Shown here piece by piece: positions 40,125 through 47,512 of a stretch of DNA of 56,988 bases; the stretch's first letter is position 1, and every line of letters begins with the position of its first letter. The notes beneath the pieces were generated by a model. It worked only from the letters and a program-made list of their open reading frames with translations. It was not told the origin of the DNA and did no database searches. The stretch is from CAZIGK01 sp964538615. Its GTDB lineage: Bacteria; Pseudomonadota; Alphaproteobacteria; Rickettsiales; RI-342. A program made the position numbers and the translations under genes. The DNA is taken from contig CAZIGK010000013.1 in NCBI GenBank assembly GCA_964538615.1, positions 1 through 56,988 of the forward strand, in the 5' to 3' direction.

Positions 40125-42209
40125 CTACCCTGACCCCAAATAATTCACCGCCTGATCATACTGGTGCAGGTACAAAAGCGTGCGCAAATGTTTGCCGCGT
40201 TCGCTCAGCAAGTGGGGGTCACGGTTCAGGGTGAGTCGCATATCGTCATGGGCTATACGCAAAAGGCGTTGATGTTGTTGTATATCCGCAAAATGAAACT
40301 CCGGCAGACCACTCTGCCGGGTACCTAAGATTTCCCCACCACCGCGCAGGCGCAAATCCTCTTCTGCAATCAAAAAGCCGTCGTTGCTATCTCGCAGTAC
40401 GGAAAGCCGCGCTAACCCCTGCTGACTTAATTGATCGCTGTATAGTAACATGCAATAAGCCGGTTTATCCCCCCGCCCCACGCGTCCGCGCAACTGGTGC
40501 AATTGCGCCAACCCAAAATGCTCTGCATGTTCAATGACCATAATGCAGGCTTCCGGCACATTCACCCCTACCTCAATGACGGTGGTCGCCAACAGCAGCT
40601 TGGCATCGCCACGGGCAAACCGCGCCATTTCCGCGTCTTTTTGCTCTCCCTTCATACGGCCATGCACCAGCGCCACCTTCTCCTCACCAAAGATATGGCC
40701 AAACTCTGCAAAGCGGGTTTCCACAGCGGTCATGGCCACCTGTTCGGATTCCTCGACCAATGGACATATCCAGTAAATCCGCTCGTCCCGCGCCATGGCT
40801 TGCTGCATACGACCAATCAGATCAGGAATACGTCGCATTGGCAGCACGCGGGTATCTACAGCTTTACGCCCTGGTGGTTTTTCTGTCAGGCGACTGCAAT
40901 CCATATCACCAAACTGGGTCAGGGTCAGGGTACGTGGTATCGGGGTGGCGGTCATGAGCAGCAAATGCGGCGGTTGATTGCCCTTATCCGCCAATTGCAG
41001 TCGCTGATTCACACCGAAGCGGTGTTGCTCATCAATGATCGCCAACCCCAAATCAGCAAAGCTCACCCCTTCCTGAAACAAAGCATGTGTGCCGACCACC
41101 AACGCTATATCCCCGCGGGCCAGAGCTGCCAGTGTTTCCTTTCGTGCCTTGCCTTTTTCCCGTCCGGTCAATAACCCAACCTTCACCCCCAGAGGCTCAC
41201 AGATACCAGATAACCAGTGATAATGCTGCCTCGCCACAATATCGGTGGGCGCCATCATAGCGACTTGCGTGCCACTCTCGATGGCTTGCAGCGCAGCAAA
41301 GAGTGCAACGGCGGTTTTGCCACTCCCCACATCTCCCTGCACCAGCCGTAACATGCGCAAGCCAGAGATCATGTCGCGCTCAATATCCCGAATCACCTCT
41401 TTTTGACCCATGGTCAAATCAAAAGGAAGCGCCTGTAATGCCTGCCTTTGTAGCAATTGATTGCCGTTTAATATGCGTCCGCCCTTGACCTGCTGCCGCT
41501 GCCGAATCAAGGCCAGCGCCAACTGATTAGCCAATAATTCGTCATAGGCTAACCGTTCGCGGGCTTTATCGCTGGCCATGTCCTGCGCGCTCGCCGGACG
41601 ATGTAACAGCCTCAACGCGTCTTGCCAATGCGGGTATTGTTGCTGTTTCCGGAATGCCTCATCCAGCCACTCTGCCAGATGGGGTAGCAGCTCCAGCATT
41701 TTGCTGCTCCAGCGAATCATCTGGCGGTTATATATTCCAGCCGTGAGGGGATAAACCGGCTCCATATCAGGCAGTTGCCGTACTTCGTCTAAGGTCAGAA
41801 TATAATCCGGATGTGCCATGGTCAGCACCCCATGATACCATTCCACCCGGCCGGAAATCAGACGTTTTTCACCTTCCGGCAATTGCCGCTTCAGCCAGTC
41901 ACCTTGCGCATTGAAAAAGGTGATGGTCACGTAGCCTGTCTCGTTTTTGCAAACGACCTGATAGGGTTTGCCACGCCGTGGCGCGGGACGATGTTCATCG
42001 ACCGTCACAATGGCGGTGACAATCGTTTTCGCTTCCGCCTGCATCAGGCTGGGCGACAAACGGCGGTCAATCACGCCTGTAGGCACATGCCAACAGAGAT
42101 CCACCAGCAGCCGCAATCCCAGCTTTTCCAGCTTAGGCGCAAGCTTCTCCCCCACTCCTTTCAGGTTCGACAGTGGTTGAAAGAGTGTGTGCAAAGGTGC
42201 GGGTAGCAC
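40125..42209 (-). CDS. recG: ATP-dependent DNA helicase RecG
   Basis: Branch-migration helicase that remodels stalled forks and Holliday junctions. The 694-aa protein has the N-terminal wedge with an OB fold (HVPTGVIDRRLSPSL near residue 45), then helicase motifs LVQGDVGSGKTAVALFAALQ near 290, IIDEQHRFGVNQR near 388, LLMTATPIPRTL near 415 and QLRGRVGRGDKPAYC near 572, and the C-terminal RecG signature EEDLRLRGGGEILGTRQSGL near 615. I start at GTG 42209, two bases after the ACT gene stop; homologues begin near LFQPLSNLKGVG, and the ATG at 42257 would overlap the ACT gene. Confidence 0.95.
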   Translation of the reverse strand: MLPAPLHTLFQPLSNLKGVGEKLAPKLEKLGLRLLVDLCWHVPTGVIDRRLSPSLMQAEAKTIVTAIVTVDEHRPAPRRGKPYQVVCKNETGYVTITFFNAQGDWLKRQLPEGEKRLISGRVEWYHGVLTMAHPDYILTLDEVRQLPDMEPVYPLTAGIYNRQMIRWSSKMLELLPHLAEWLDEAFRKQQQYPHWQDALRLLHRPASAQDMASDKARERLAYDELLANQLALALIRQRQQVKGGRILNGNQLLQRQALQALPFDLTMGQKEVIRDIERDMISGLRMLRLVQGDVGSGKTAVALFAALQAIESGTQVAMMAPTDIVARQHYHWLSGICEPLGVKVGLLTGREKGKARKETLAALARGDIALVVGTHALFQEGVSFADLGLAIIDEQHRFGVNQRLQLADKGNQPPHLLLMTATPIPRTLTLTQFGDMDCSRLTEKPPGRKAVDTRVLPMRRIPDLIGRMQQAMARDERIYWICPLVEESEQVAMTAVETRFAEFGHIFGEEKVALVHGRMKGEQKDAEMARFARGDAKLLLATTVIEVGVNVPEACIMVIEHAEHFGLAQLHQLRGRVGRGDKPAYCMLLYSDQLSQQGLARLSVLRDSNDGFLIAEEDLRLRGGGEILGTRQSGLPEFHFADIQQHQRLLRIAHDDMRLTLNRDPHLLSERGKHLRTLLYLHQYDQAVNYLGSG

Positions 42210-42211
42210 AC

Positions 42212-42628
42212 CTATGCCACCCGAATATCTTTCACAAGCCGCAAGGCTTCCGGGCATTTTTCTGCCACAATCGCCACCAATGCCCCCTCGTCGTTACGGC
42301 TGAGGATGCGCATGGAACGCACCACTATCGCGGCGTCTTTAAACTGCTGCGCTATGCGCGCCAGCGCGCCCGGCTTATCTTCCACCAGCACCACCAGTGC
42401 ATCGCCCGCCATGGCTTGATACCCCGCCTCCCGCAGCAGGTTCAGGGCGTCATCGTAACGATCCACCCCTAGCTGAATTAACCCACGTCCTGCCACTTCC
42501 TCGGCATCCAGCGATTCGATATTAATACCGGCATCCCCCAGTTTCTGGGCAATATCCGCTACAATATGATCTTCACCATTGTCCGCAATAATGCGTATGT
42601 GCTTTATTTTATGTGCTGTTGCCTGCAT
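42212..42628 (-). CDS. Tandem ACT-domain protein
   Basis: A 138-aa protein of two ACT domains: HIRIIADNGEDHIVADIAQK then INIESLDAEEVAGRGLIQLG, and ALVVLVEDKPGALARIAQQF then AIVVRSMRILSRNDEGALVA. ACT domains bind amino acids and regulate enzymes. No catalytic domain is attached. It lies 38 bp downstream of the histidine decarboxylase gene on the same strand and just upstream of recG, so it may sense an amino acid for that unit; that is inference. Confidence 0.8.
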   Translation of the reverse strand: MQATAHKIKHIRIIADNGEDHIVADIAQKLGDAGINIESLDAEEVAGRGLIQLGVDRYDDALNLLREAGYQAMAGDALVVLVEDKPGALARIAQQFKDAAIVVRSMRILSRNDEGALVAIVAEKCPEALRLVKDIRVA

Positions 42629-42666
42629 GGGTCTTCACTCCACCGTTCATGACTGTGTTGCATTTT

Positions 42667-43809
42667 TCAGGCAGCTTTTTGCTGCTTTTCCGCCAGCATA
42701 TCCGCAATCAGGCGGTCAATCACCTCCTCATGCACATGCGGCAGGGTGATAATATGCCCGATATCTTTGTAAGGCGCAATCTGCCAGTGGCGCAACACAT
42801 GCTCGCCCGGTCGGGGAAACACCACGGTAATCGAGTTCTTGCCCGCCCATGCAGGAATGCCGGCAGCCTGCATTTTTTCCACTGCATACGCTGTCAGTTG
42901 CAAACAACGGTTGACCAGTTGCGTCAAACCATTGCGTCCCATCCGTTGCCAGGCATACCACAGAAACAGTGGGGAAATACCATTGCGTGATCCCATAATA
43001 GTGGTATCCACCGCCCCCACATATTCCACGCTACGGGCAATGCGGTTCACATGGGTACGTTTTGCCAGCACGATACCGCAGGGAATGGGTGACCCTATTA
43101 ACTTATGCCCACTGACAGACATGCTATCAATACCCGCACGGAAATCGAACGGCTGGGCATCAGGCACGAAGGGCAGAATCATCCCACTCAGCGCGCAATC
43201 CGCATGAATATAATAACGGCTGATCGCCATATCCTGAATAATACCCCGAATAGTCGTCAGATTATCCACCGCCCCTTTCATGGTGGTGCCAATATTGGCG
43301 AAAATAATCGGCGGTACATCCCGATGAATGCGCAGCGTTTCGCGCAGATCTTCATAATCCATTTCGCCATTATCCTGGCTTTTGATCATGATACTGCGTG
43401 CGCCCAGCACGTGCATGATTTTGCTGACAGAATAATGGGTATCTTCCGAGTAATAGACAATCCCGCTTGGGTGTAACTCCCTCGCCAGAAACAGGCCATA
43501 CATATTGCCTTCTGTACCACCATTGGTGATGTAGCCCCAAAAATCATCCACAGGCGCATGGTACAGCTTCGCCATCTCCTCCATCAGCTCTTTTTCAATT
43601 TCCAGCGAATTGACGCGGTAATTACTGCTGGCAAACGGATCTCCCAGATTATTCACCGACATGCCCAAAAACCGGTACAGCTCGCTGTAATCAAAACCCG
43701 TGTTGCAGGGGTAGCCGACAAAACTTTGCGCATGACCCTGCATCCCCTGATACAGGCGGTCCAGCCGTTGTTTTGCCGCATCCGGCAGGGGATGATAAAA
43801 CTCACTCAC
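42667..43809 (-). CDS. hdc: PLP-dependent histidine decarboxylase
   Basis: Decarboxylates L-histidine to histamine. The 380-aa protein matches the Gram-negative Hdc family (Morganella type, about 378 aa): GFDYSELYRFLGMSVNNLGD near residue 38, WGYITNGGTEGNMYGLFLAR near 88, YYSEDTHYSVSKIMHVL near 112, HADCALSGMILPF near 200, the PLP lysine in SVSGHKLIGSPIPCGI near 230, and MGSRNGISPLFLWYA and GKNSITVVFPRPGEHV later. GTG 43809 follows GGAG at good spacing and gives the family length; an ATG at 43848 has no ribosome site. No histidine/histamine antiporter is adjacent. A Crp/Fnr regulator is divergent 166 bp away. Confidence 0.9.
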   Translation of the reverse strand: MSEFYHPLPDAAKQRLDRLYQGMQGHAQSFVGYPCNTGFDYSELYRFLGMSVNNLGDPFASSNYRVNSLEIEKELMEEMAKLYHAPVDDFWGYITNGGTEGNMYGLFLARELHPSGIVYYSEDTHYSVSKIMHVLGARSIMIKSQDNGEMDYEDLRETLRIHRDVPPIIFANIGTTMKGAVDNLTTIRGIIQDMAISRYYIHADCALSGMILPFVPDAQPFDFRAGIDSMSVSGHKLIGSPIPCGIVLAKRTHVNRIARSVEYVGAVDTTIMGSRNGISPLFLWYAWQRMGRNGLTQLVNRCLQLTAYAVEKMQAAGIPAWAGKNSITVVFPRPGEHVLRHWQIAPYKDIGHIITLPHVHEEVIDRLIADMLAEKQQKAA

Positions 43810-43975
43810 AGACAGGCTCCATTGTGCAGATTGACATGGCGCCACCATAATGCGCCATACCGGGATAGCAAGTTTTCTTGCATATGAATTAGTGTTTGCT
43901 TGTTTATAGACGCAGGAGTACAGTACGGATGCTGTCTTGCCTGTCATTCAATCTGTTTAACTGACCCTTTCTGCC

Positions 43976-44695
43976 ATGCTGCTCGCCACCACTCCCTCTG
44001 AATATCTTAGTCAGTCCCGCCTGCTTCGTGATTTACCACAAGAGGTGATTCAATCTTTATCCGGTCTGACCCAGAAACACTATTTTCAAAAAAACCAAAC
44101 CCTGTTCTCGCAGGGCGACAACGCACACCATGTCTATATTATTGTGCAGGGCTGGGTGAAGCTGTTTCGCGATACACTGGACGGCAAAGAATACATTGTG
44201 GATGTACTGTCTGAGCATATGAGCTTCGGAGAACACGCCCTGTTTTCCGGCAATATCTATGATTACAGCGCACAAGCCGTAGAACCGCTGACGGTGCTAT
44301 CCATCCCGCTGCAACATATCCGCCACCTGATGGAACATTCCGTTGACTTCATGCGGGTTCTGTTACGGCATTTTGCCCGTCAGCAAGCCCACGCACGGGA
44401 TGAGTTTGAACATCTGGCCGTACAAACCGCTGCGCAAAGGGTGGGCTGCTTTTTGCTAAGGCTATGCCCCAGAGATGCGGCCGGAAGCATGTCCATTCTG
44501 CTACCCTATGACAAAACATTATTGGCCTCCCGGCTTGGCATGCAAAGAGAAACCTTCTCCCGCGCTCTATCCAGCCTGCAAAAAAGCGCCAATATTCAGG
44601 TGAATGGTGCGGAAGTGACCATTCAGGATATTCATGATCTATCATCTTACTGCTGTAGCGCCTGTAGCAACAGCTTCCCTTGCGATGACACGTGA
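43976..44695 (+). CDS. Crp/Fnr-family transcriptional regulator
   Basis: A 239-aa regulator. The N-terminal cyclic-nucleotide-type beta barrel has FSQGDNAHHVYIIVQGWVKL near residue 45 and LSEHMSFGEHALFSGNIYDY near 78; the C-terminal helix-turn-helix has TLLASRLGMQRETFSRALSS near 180. It lacks the four N-terminal cysteines of FNR; the C-terminus holds CCSACSNSFPC, a cluster of four cysteines that is unusual at that end. It is closest to Dnr/CooA-like or Crp-like subtypes. Divergent from hdc. A perfect Crp/Fnr-type site lies 450 bp downstream of its stop. Confidence 0.85.
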   Translation: MLLATTPSEYLSQSRLLRDLPQEVIQSLSGLTQKHYFQKNQTLFSQGDNAHHVYIIVQGWVKLFRDTLDGKEYIVDVLSEHMSFGEHALFSGNIYDYSAQAVEPLTVLSIPLQHIRHLMEHSVDFMRVLLRHFARQQAHARDEFEHLAVQTAAQRVGCFLLRLCPRDAAGSMSILLPYDKTLLASRLGMQRETFSRALSSLQKSANIQVNGAEVTIQDIHDLSSYCCSACSNSFPCDDT

Positions 44696-44829
44696 ACAGG
44701 CGACCTGACGGCGTGGGGCAAAATCCCCTCCCACTCTATCTACCCTGAATGCTCTGTGCGGCAACGCGATGCTAGTTCTGTGTTTTATCGTGTGTACTCA
44801 TCGTGACCGTGGCTTACACCTGGGGTCAG

Positions 44830-44931
44830 CTACATTTCATCATGCAGACGTGCTGTTTTCAGCCCCAACCAGAAGGCACCGGCCATTGCAACGACAAAAA
44901 ACACAATCGCACCTGCCACTAAACCCGCCAT
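44830..44931 (-). CDS. Single-span membrane microprotein, 33 aa
   Basis: A frame too short for usual callers: ATG 44931 opens MAGLVAGAIVFFVVAMAGAF, one membrane helix, followed by WLGLKTARLHDEM and a TAG stop. AGGAAA lies about 8 nt upstream. The pattern (one helix, FWxxK, acidic end) recalls CcoS, a cbb3 oxidase assembly protein, but the match is weak and no ccoNOP genes are near. A Crp/Fnr-type promoter and structured leader (45030-45155) sit upstream in the right orientation, which supports a role in oxygen or respiratory response. Confidence 0.5.
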   Translation of the reverse strand: MAGLVAGAIVFFVVAMAGAFWLGLKTARLHDEM

Positions 44932-45029
44932 CGCTTCATTTCCTCTTATTCGTGATAATCCTATGGCTTTTCGGCACGCCGCCCGACAGACAAGCCCTAA
45001 CAGGAGCCAAATGCATGACTAAATAGGGC

Positions 45030-45104
45030 GGCTTGTGGCATTTGCTGCCATCACTGGAAAAGGTGTCTGCTGCCTGCGTACCCCAATTCCAACTGCCACA
45101 AGCC
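45030..45104 (-). other. Structured leader or small RNA with an 11-bp perfect closing stem
   Basis: GGCTTGTGGCA and TGCCACAAGCC pair perfectly over 11 bp and enclose 53 nt with further pairing (TGGAA/TTCCA). Transcribed leftward from the promoter at 45114-45155, it would form the start of a roughly 175-nt leader to the 33-aa gene, or a separate small RNA. It matches no riboswitch class I know; the terminator-like T-run is missing. Confidence 0.45.
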
Positions 45105-45113
45105 TTGTCGCAC

Positions 45114-45155
45114 AGTGTAGCCCAGCTACACATGAATGCTGTGATGTTTATCACA
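45114..45155 (-). promoter_or_regulatory. Crp/Fnr-type site with -10, leftward promoter
   Basis: TGTGATGTTTATCACA at 45140-45155 is a perfect Crp half-site pair (TGTGA-N6-TCACA) and also has the FNR core TGAT-N4-ATCA. On the minus strand a -10 TACACT lies at 45119-45114, so a start near 45107 puts the site at about -41, the class II position. An added inverted repeat GTGTAGC-CCA-GCTACAC covers 45115-45131. Confidence 0.65.
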
Positions 45156-45216
45156 CATTGTTTTTTCTTCTGTAGCTGATGATTGGGATGCACGATCAGG
45201 CTGCATCCTCACCCTT

Positions 45217-46260
45217 TCACTCCGTGACAGGGCTTAGGCAATAGCCTTCTTTTTCCAGCAAGTGCAATAGCCCTGCCTCTCCCGGCAGATGCAGCGCACC
45301 CACCGCCACCAATGCCGCCCCCTGCTGTAAATACGGCACCATACGTTCCAGCATGCGCTGGTTGCGGTCATCAATCAAAGCCTTGGTAAAGCGTCGGCTC
45401 AAATCCGGGTCGCCAGACTGGCTATGCAGACTATCAGACATGCTATAGAGTCCTTGCAATTCTTCATTCAGATAATGGGTTTCCAATTGCTTCAACCATT
45501 GGTCTTTCTGGTGCAGGTTATCCAGCGCATCCTGTAGCAGTTGCTTCTGATCGGTTAACGGCAGCGTGACAAAAAACGCCATTTGTTCATCCGCTGTTTC
45601 CAGTCCCTTCACAGTCTTACCCTGTTGTTGTGCACTACGTTCTATCAACGCATCCAGCACTTCACCTTCTTTCAGGTCTTCCAACGGTAAATTGAGGGTA
45701 ATGGCAATCGCCCAGGGTTGATAGGTACGGGTCATGTCCTCTGGCACCCCATAGGCTTGCAGTGCCATCACTGCGCGGCTGTAGAGAGTATCCCCCACCA
45801 TATCCCGTAAATGCTTGCCGCCTTGCAAGCGCATCTGTTGTTGTAGGTACTGTTGCGTTTCTGCGCTGCTTTGCACCAGCTCCACCAACACATGATCCAC
45901 CTCTGGCCACAGATGATTCAACAAAGAGAGCTTGGCCAGTACATCGGGCTTCGCAGAATGATAGGTTCCCATGAGATAACTGGCCCAGGCACCATCCGGG
46001 CTTTCAATGCGCCATACCAGTCCACGCGGTGGCGCCATATAGCTACCATCCGGCGCCATGGTGCGAGGCTGGCATAGACTATCATCTGCCGGGTGTTCTT
46101 CCGGATATTGTGGCACCTCCTCCCCTTCTGAAGCAGAGTCAGAAGAGGGCACAACGGTCGGTTCTGGCAGCAAATCTTCAAGGGTAAAGGCTCCGGCTGC
46201 GGTCGGTAGCCAAAGCAACCATGCACATAGCAGAAACCCTATCACACGTGAACGAAGCAT
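45217..46260 (-). CDS. TraB/GumN-family protein, second of a tandem pair
   Basis: A 347-aa exported protein: signal peptide MLRSRVIGFLLCAWLLWLP (cut near AGA), a low-complexity acidic linker, then the TraB/GumN domain: SYLMGTYHSAKPDVL near residue 92, KGLETADEQMAFFVTLPL near 215, ALIDDRNQRMLERMVPYLQQ near 290 and AVGALHLPGEAGLLHLLEKE near 317. The GxxH, E and ALHL positions form the putative TIKI-like metalloprotease site of this superfamily. It is 10 bp from the related upstream gene, so they form an operon. Substrate unknown. Confidence 0.85.
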   Translation of the reverse strand: MLRSRVIGFLLCAWLLWLPTAAGAFTLEDLLPEPTVVPSSDSASEGEEVPQYPEEHPADDSLCQPRTMAPDGSYMAPPRGLVWRIESPDGAWASYLMGTYHSAKPDVLAKLSLLNHLWPEVDHVLVELVQSSAETQQYLQQQMRLQGGKHLRDMVGDTLYSRAVMALQAYGVPEDMTRTYQPWAIAITLNLPLEDLKEGEVLDALIERSAQQQGKTVKGLETADEQMAFFVTLPLTDQKQLLQDALDNLHQKDQWLKQLETHYLNEELQGLYSMSDSLHSQSGDPDLSRRFTKALIDDRNQRMLERMVPYLQQGAALVAVGALHLPGEAGLLHLLEKEGYCLSPVTE

Positions 46261-46270
46261 ACTGTCTATC

Positions 46271-47233
46271 CTATGGTTGCGTTTGGGGCGTTGTGGGCAG
46301 CATTGGCTCGATGCAAAAACCGCGTTCTTCCAGACGATGCAGCAGCCCTTCTTCGCCCGGCAGGTGCAAAACCCCCACAGCCACCAATGTATTGCCCTTA
46401 TACATTACGCCATTCACGCGCTTGGCCATGACCCGGTTGCGTTTGGCGTTCAGACGGGTCATGAACTTTCTGGCCACGGGATCCTGTAAGTTTTCTGGTT
46501 TAAAAGCATCATCATACAATGCCTGAATATTCTCCGCGATGTAATGTTGCTCCATTTGCGGCAATTCTTTTGCCTGACTCAGCATTTCTTTCAAACTGCT
46601 ATCCATCAGCACCAGTTGCTCCGGCAGGCTTAAACCGTCAAACACATTCATTTGCTCCTCTGCGGTTTCCAGCCAGCCAATGGTTTTGCCGGACTGCCGT
46701 GTGCGCAATTCAATCAGGGAATCCAAAACCGGCCCTGGCGTAGCGCGTTCTTCTTGCAGGCTTTGTGGAATCCGGCTGGCAATCAGCGTGGCCGCCCATG
46801 GCTTCAGGCGGTTAATGCCTTCCATAGCGGCTGGCATGTGTCGAAAGATATGTTTCAACACCAAAAACCGATCCTCTCCAATCAGGCTACGCAGCTCCAT
46901 CCCTTGTGGCAGCAACATCCGCCGTTGAATATCCGCCCGCACTTCCTGTTTACTCACCAGCAATTCCAGCACGACTGCTTTTAAGGAGGGGAAAAATGGG
47001 TCAAGACGCCTGATTTTCTGTGTTACCTCCGGCTCGGCCATGTGCATGGTGCCAAACAGGTAGGACGCCTTATCTTCTCGCCCTGGGGCATAAACCTTCC
47101 ACAGCAGGGAGGGGTAATCTATGCGACGGTAAGAACCATCCGGCTGGGTGGTATAGCTATAGCACACCGCCCCCGCCTGCACAGGGCAGAGCAACAGCAG
47201 CAAACTCACCAGAGACAAACGAAACAGCATCAT
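46271..47233 (-). CDS. TraB/GumN-family protein, first of a tandem pair
   Basis: A 320-aa exported protein with signal peptide MMLFRLSLVSLLLLLCPVQA. It has the same order of motifs as its downstream neighbour: SYLFGTMHMAEPEVT near residue 58, IGWLETAEEQMNVFDGLSL near 185, TRLNAKRNRVMAKRVNGV near 260 and VAVGVLHLPGEEGLLHRLEE near 284. The protein lacks the long acidic linker of the second copy. The two are clearly paralogues that have diverged along their whole length. It is followed by the second gene after a 10-bp gap. Periplasmic or surface role unknown. Confidence 0.85.
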   Translation of the reverse strand: MMLFRLSLVSLLLLLCPVQAGAVCYSYTTQPDGSYRRIDYPSLLWKVYAPGREDKASYLFGTMHMAEPEVTQKIRRLDPFFPSLKAVVLELLVSKQEVRADIQRRMLLPQGMELRSLIGEDRFLVLKHIFRHMPAAMEGINRLKPWAATLIASRIPQSLQEERATPGPVLDSLIELRTRQSGKTIGWLETAEEQMNVFDGLSLPEQLVLMDSSLKEMLSQAKELPQMEQHYIAENIQALYDDAFKPENLQDPVARKFMTRLNAKRNRVMAKRVNGVMYKGNTLVAVGVLHLPGEEGLLHRLEERGFCIEPMLPTTPQTQP

Positions 47234-47248
47234 ATGCTTTCAATGGGC

Positions 47249-47368
47249 TTAATGAGCGGCGTCACGAATCGCCTGCCCACCCCGCTCAATATCCCGCCCA
47301 ATACCAGAGACGGTATTGCAAGCGGACAGGGTGACCAGACAAAGCGCCAGCAGGCATAGGGTACGCAT
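47249..47368 (-). CDS. Entericidin-like small lipoprotein
   Basis: A 39-aa lipoprotein: signal MRTLCLLALCLVTLSACNTV with a lipobox (LSAC), then SGIGRDIERGGQAIRDAA, which is the entericidin A/B pattern (C-N-T-x-x-G-x-G-x-D-(x)n-G-x-x-I). Entericidins are bacteriolytic or envelope-stress lipoproteins. ATG 47368 has AAGAGGAACCCC directly upstream. It sits between aspS and the TraB/GumN pair, all leftward; it is too short for most callers. Confidence 0.85.
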   Translation of the reverse strand: MRTLCLLALCLVTLSACNTVSGIGRDIERGGQAIRDAAH

Positions 47369-47439
47369 GGGGTTCCTCTTGTGCAGGGTGCATTGAACAG
47401 GCACAGGGTAGCAAAGGAGAGTTAACAAGCAGTTGTAAC

Positions 47440-47463
47440 ACAGGCGCGCAATGCGCCGCCTGT
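47440..47463. terminator. Hairpin downstream of aspS
   Basis: ACAGGCG and CGCCTGT form a 7-bp stem with an inner GCGC pairing, 50 bp past the aspS stop. The T-run after it is weak, so termination is likely but not certain. Confidence 0.5.
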
Positions 47464-47512
47464 TTCCACATGTGTCTCCACTCTGCACGCAGAGCCTTGC
47501 CGCCGCAACCGG

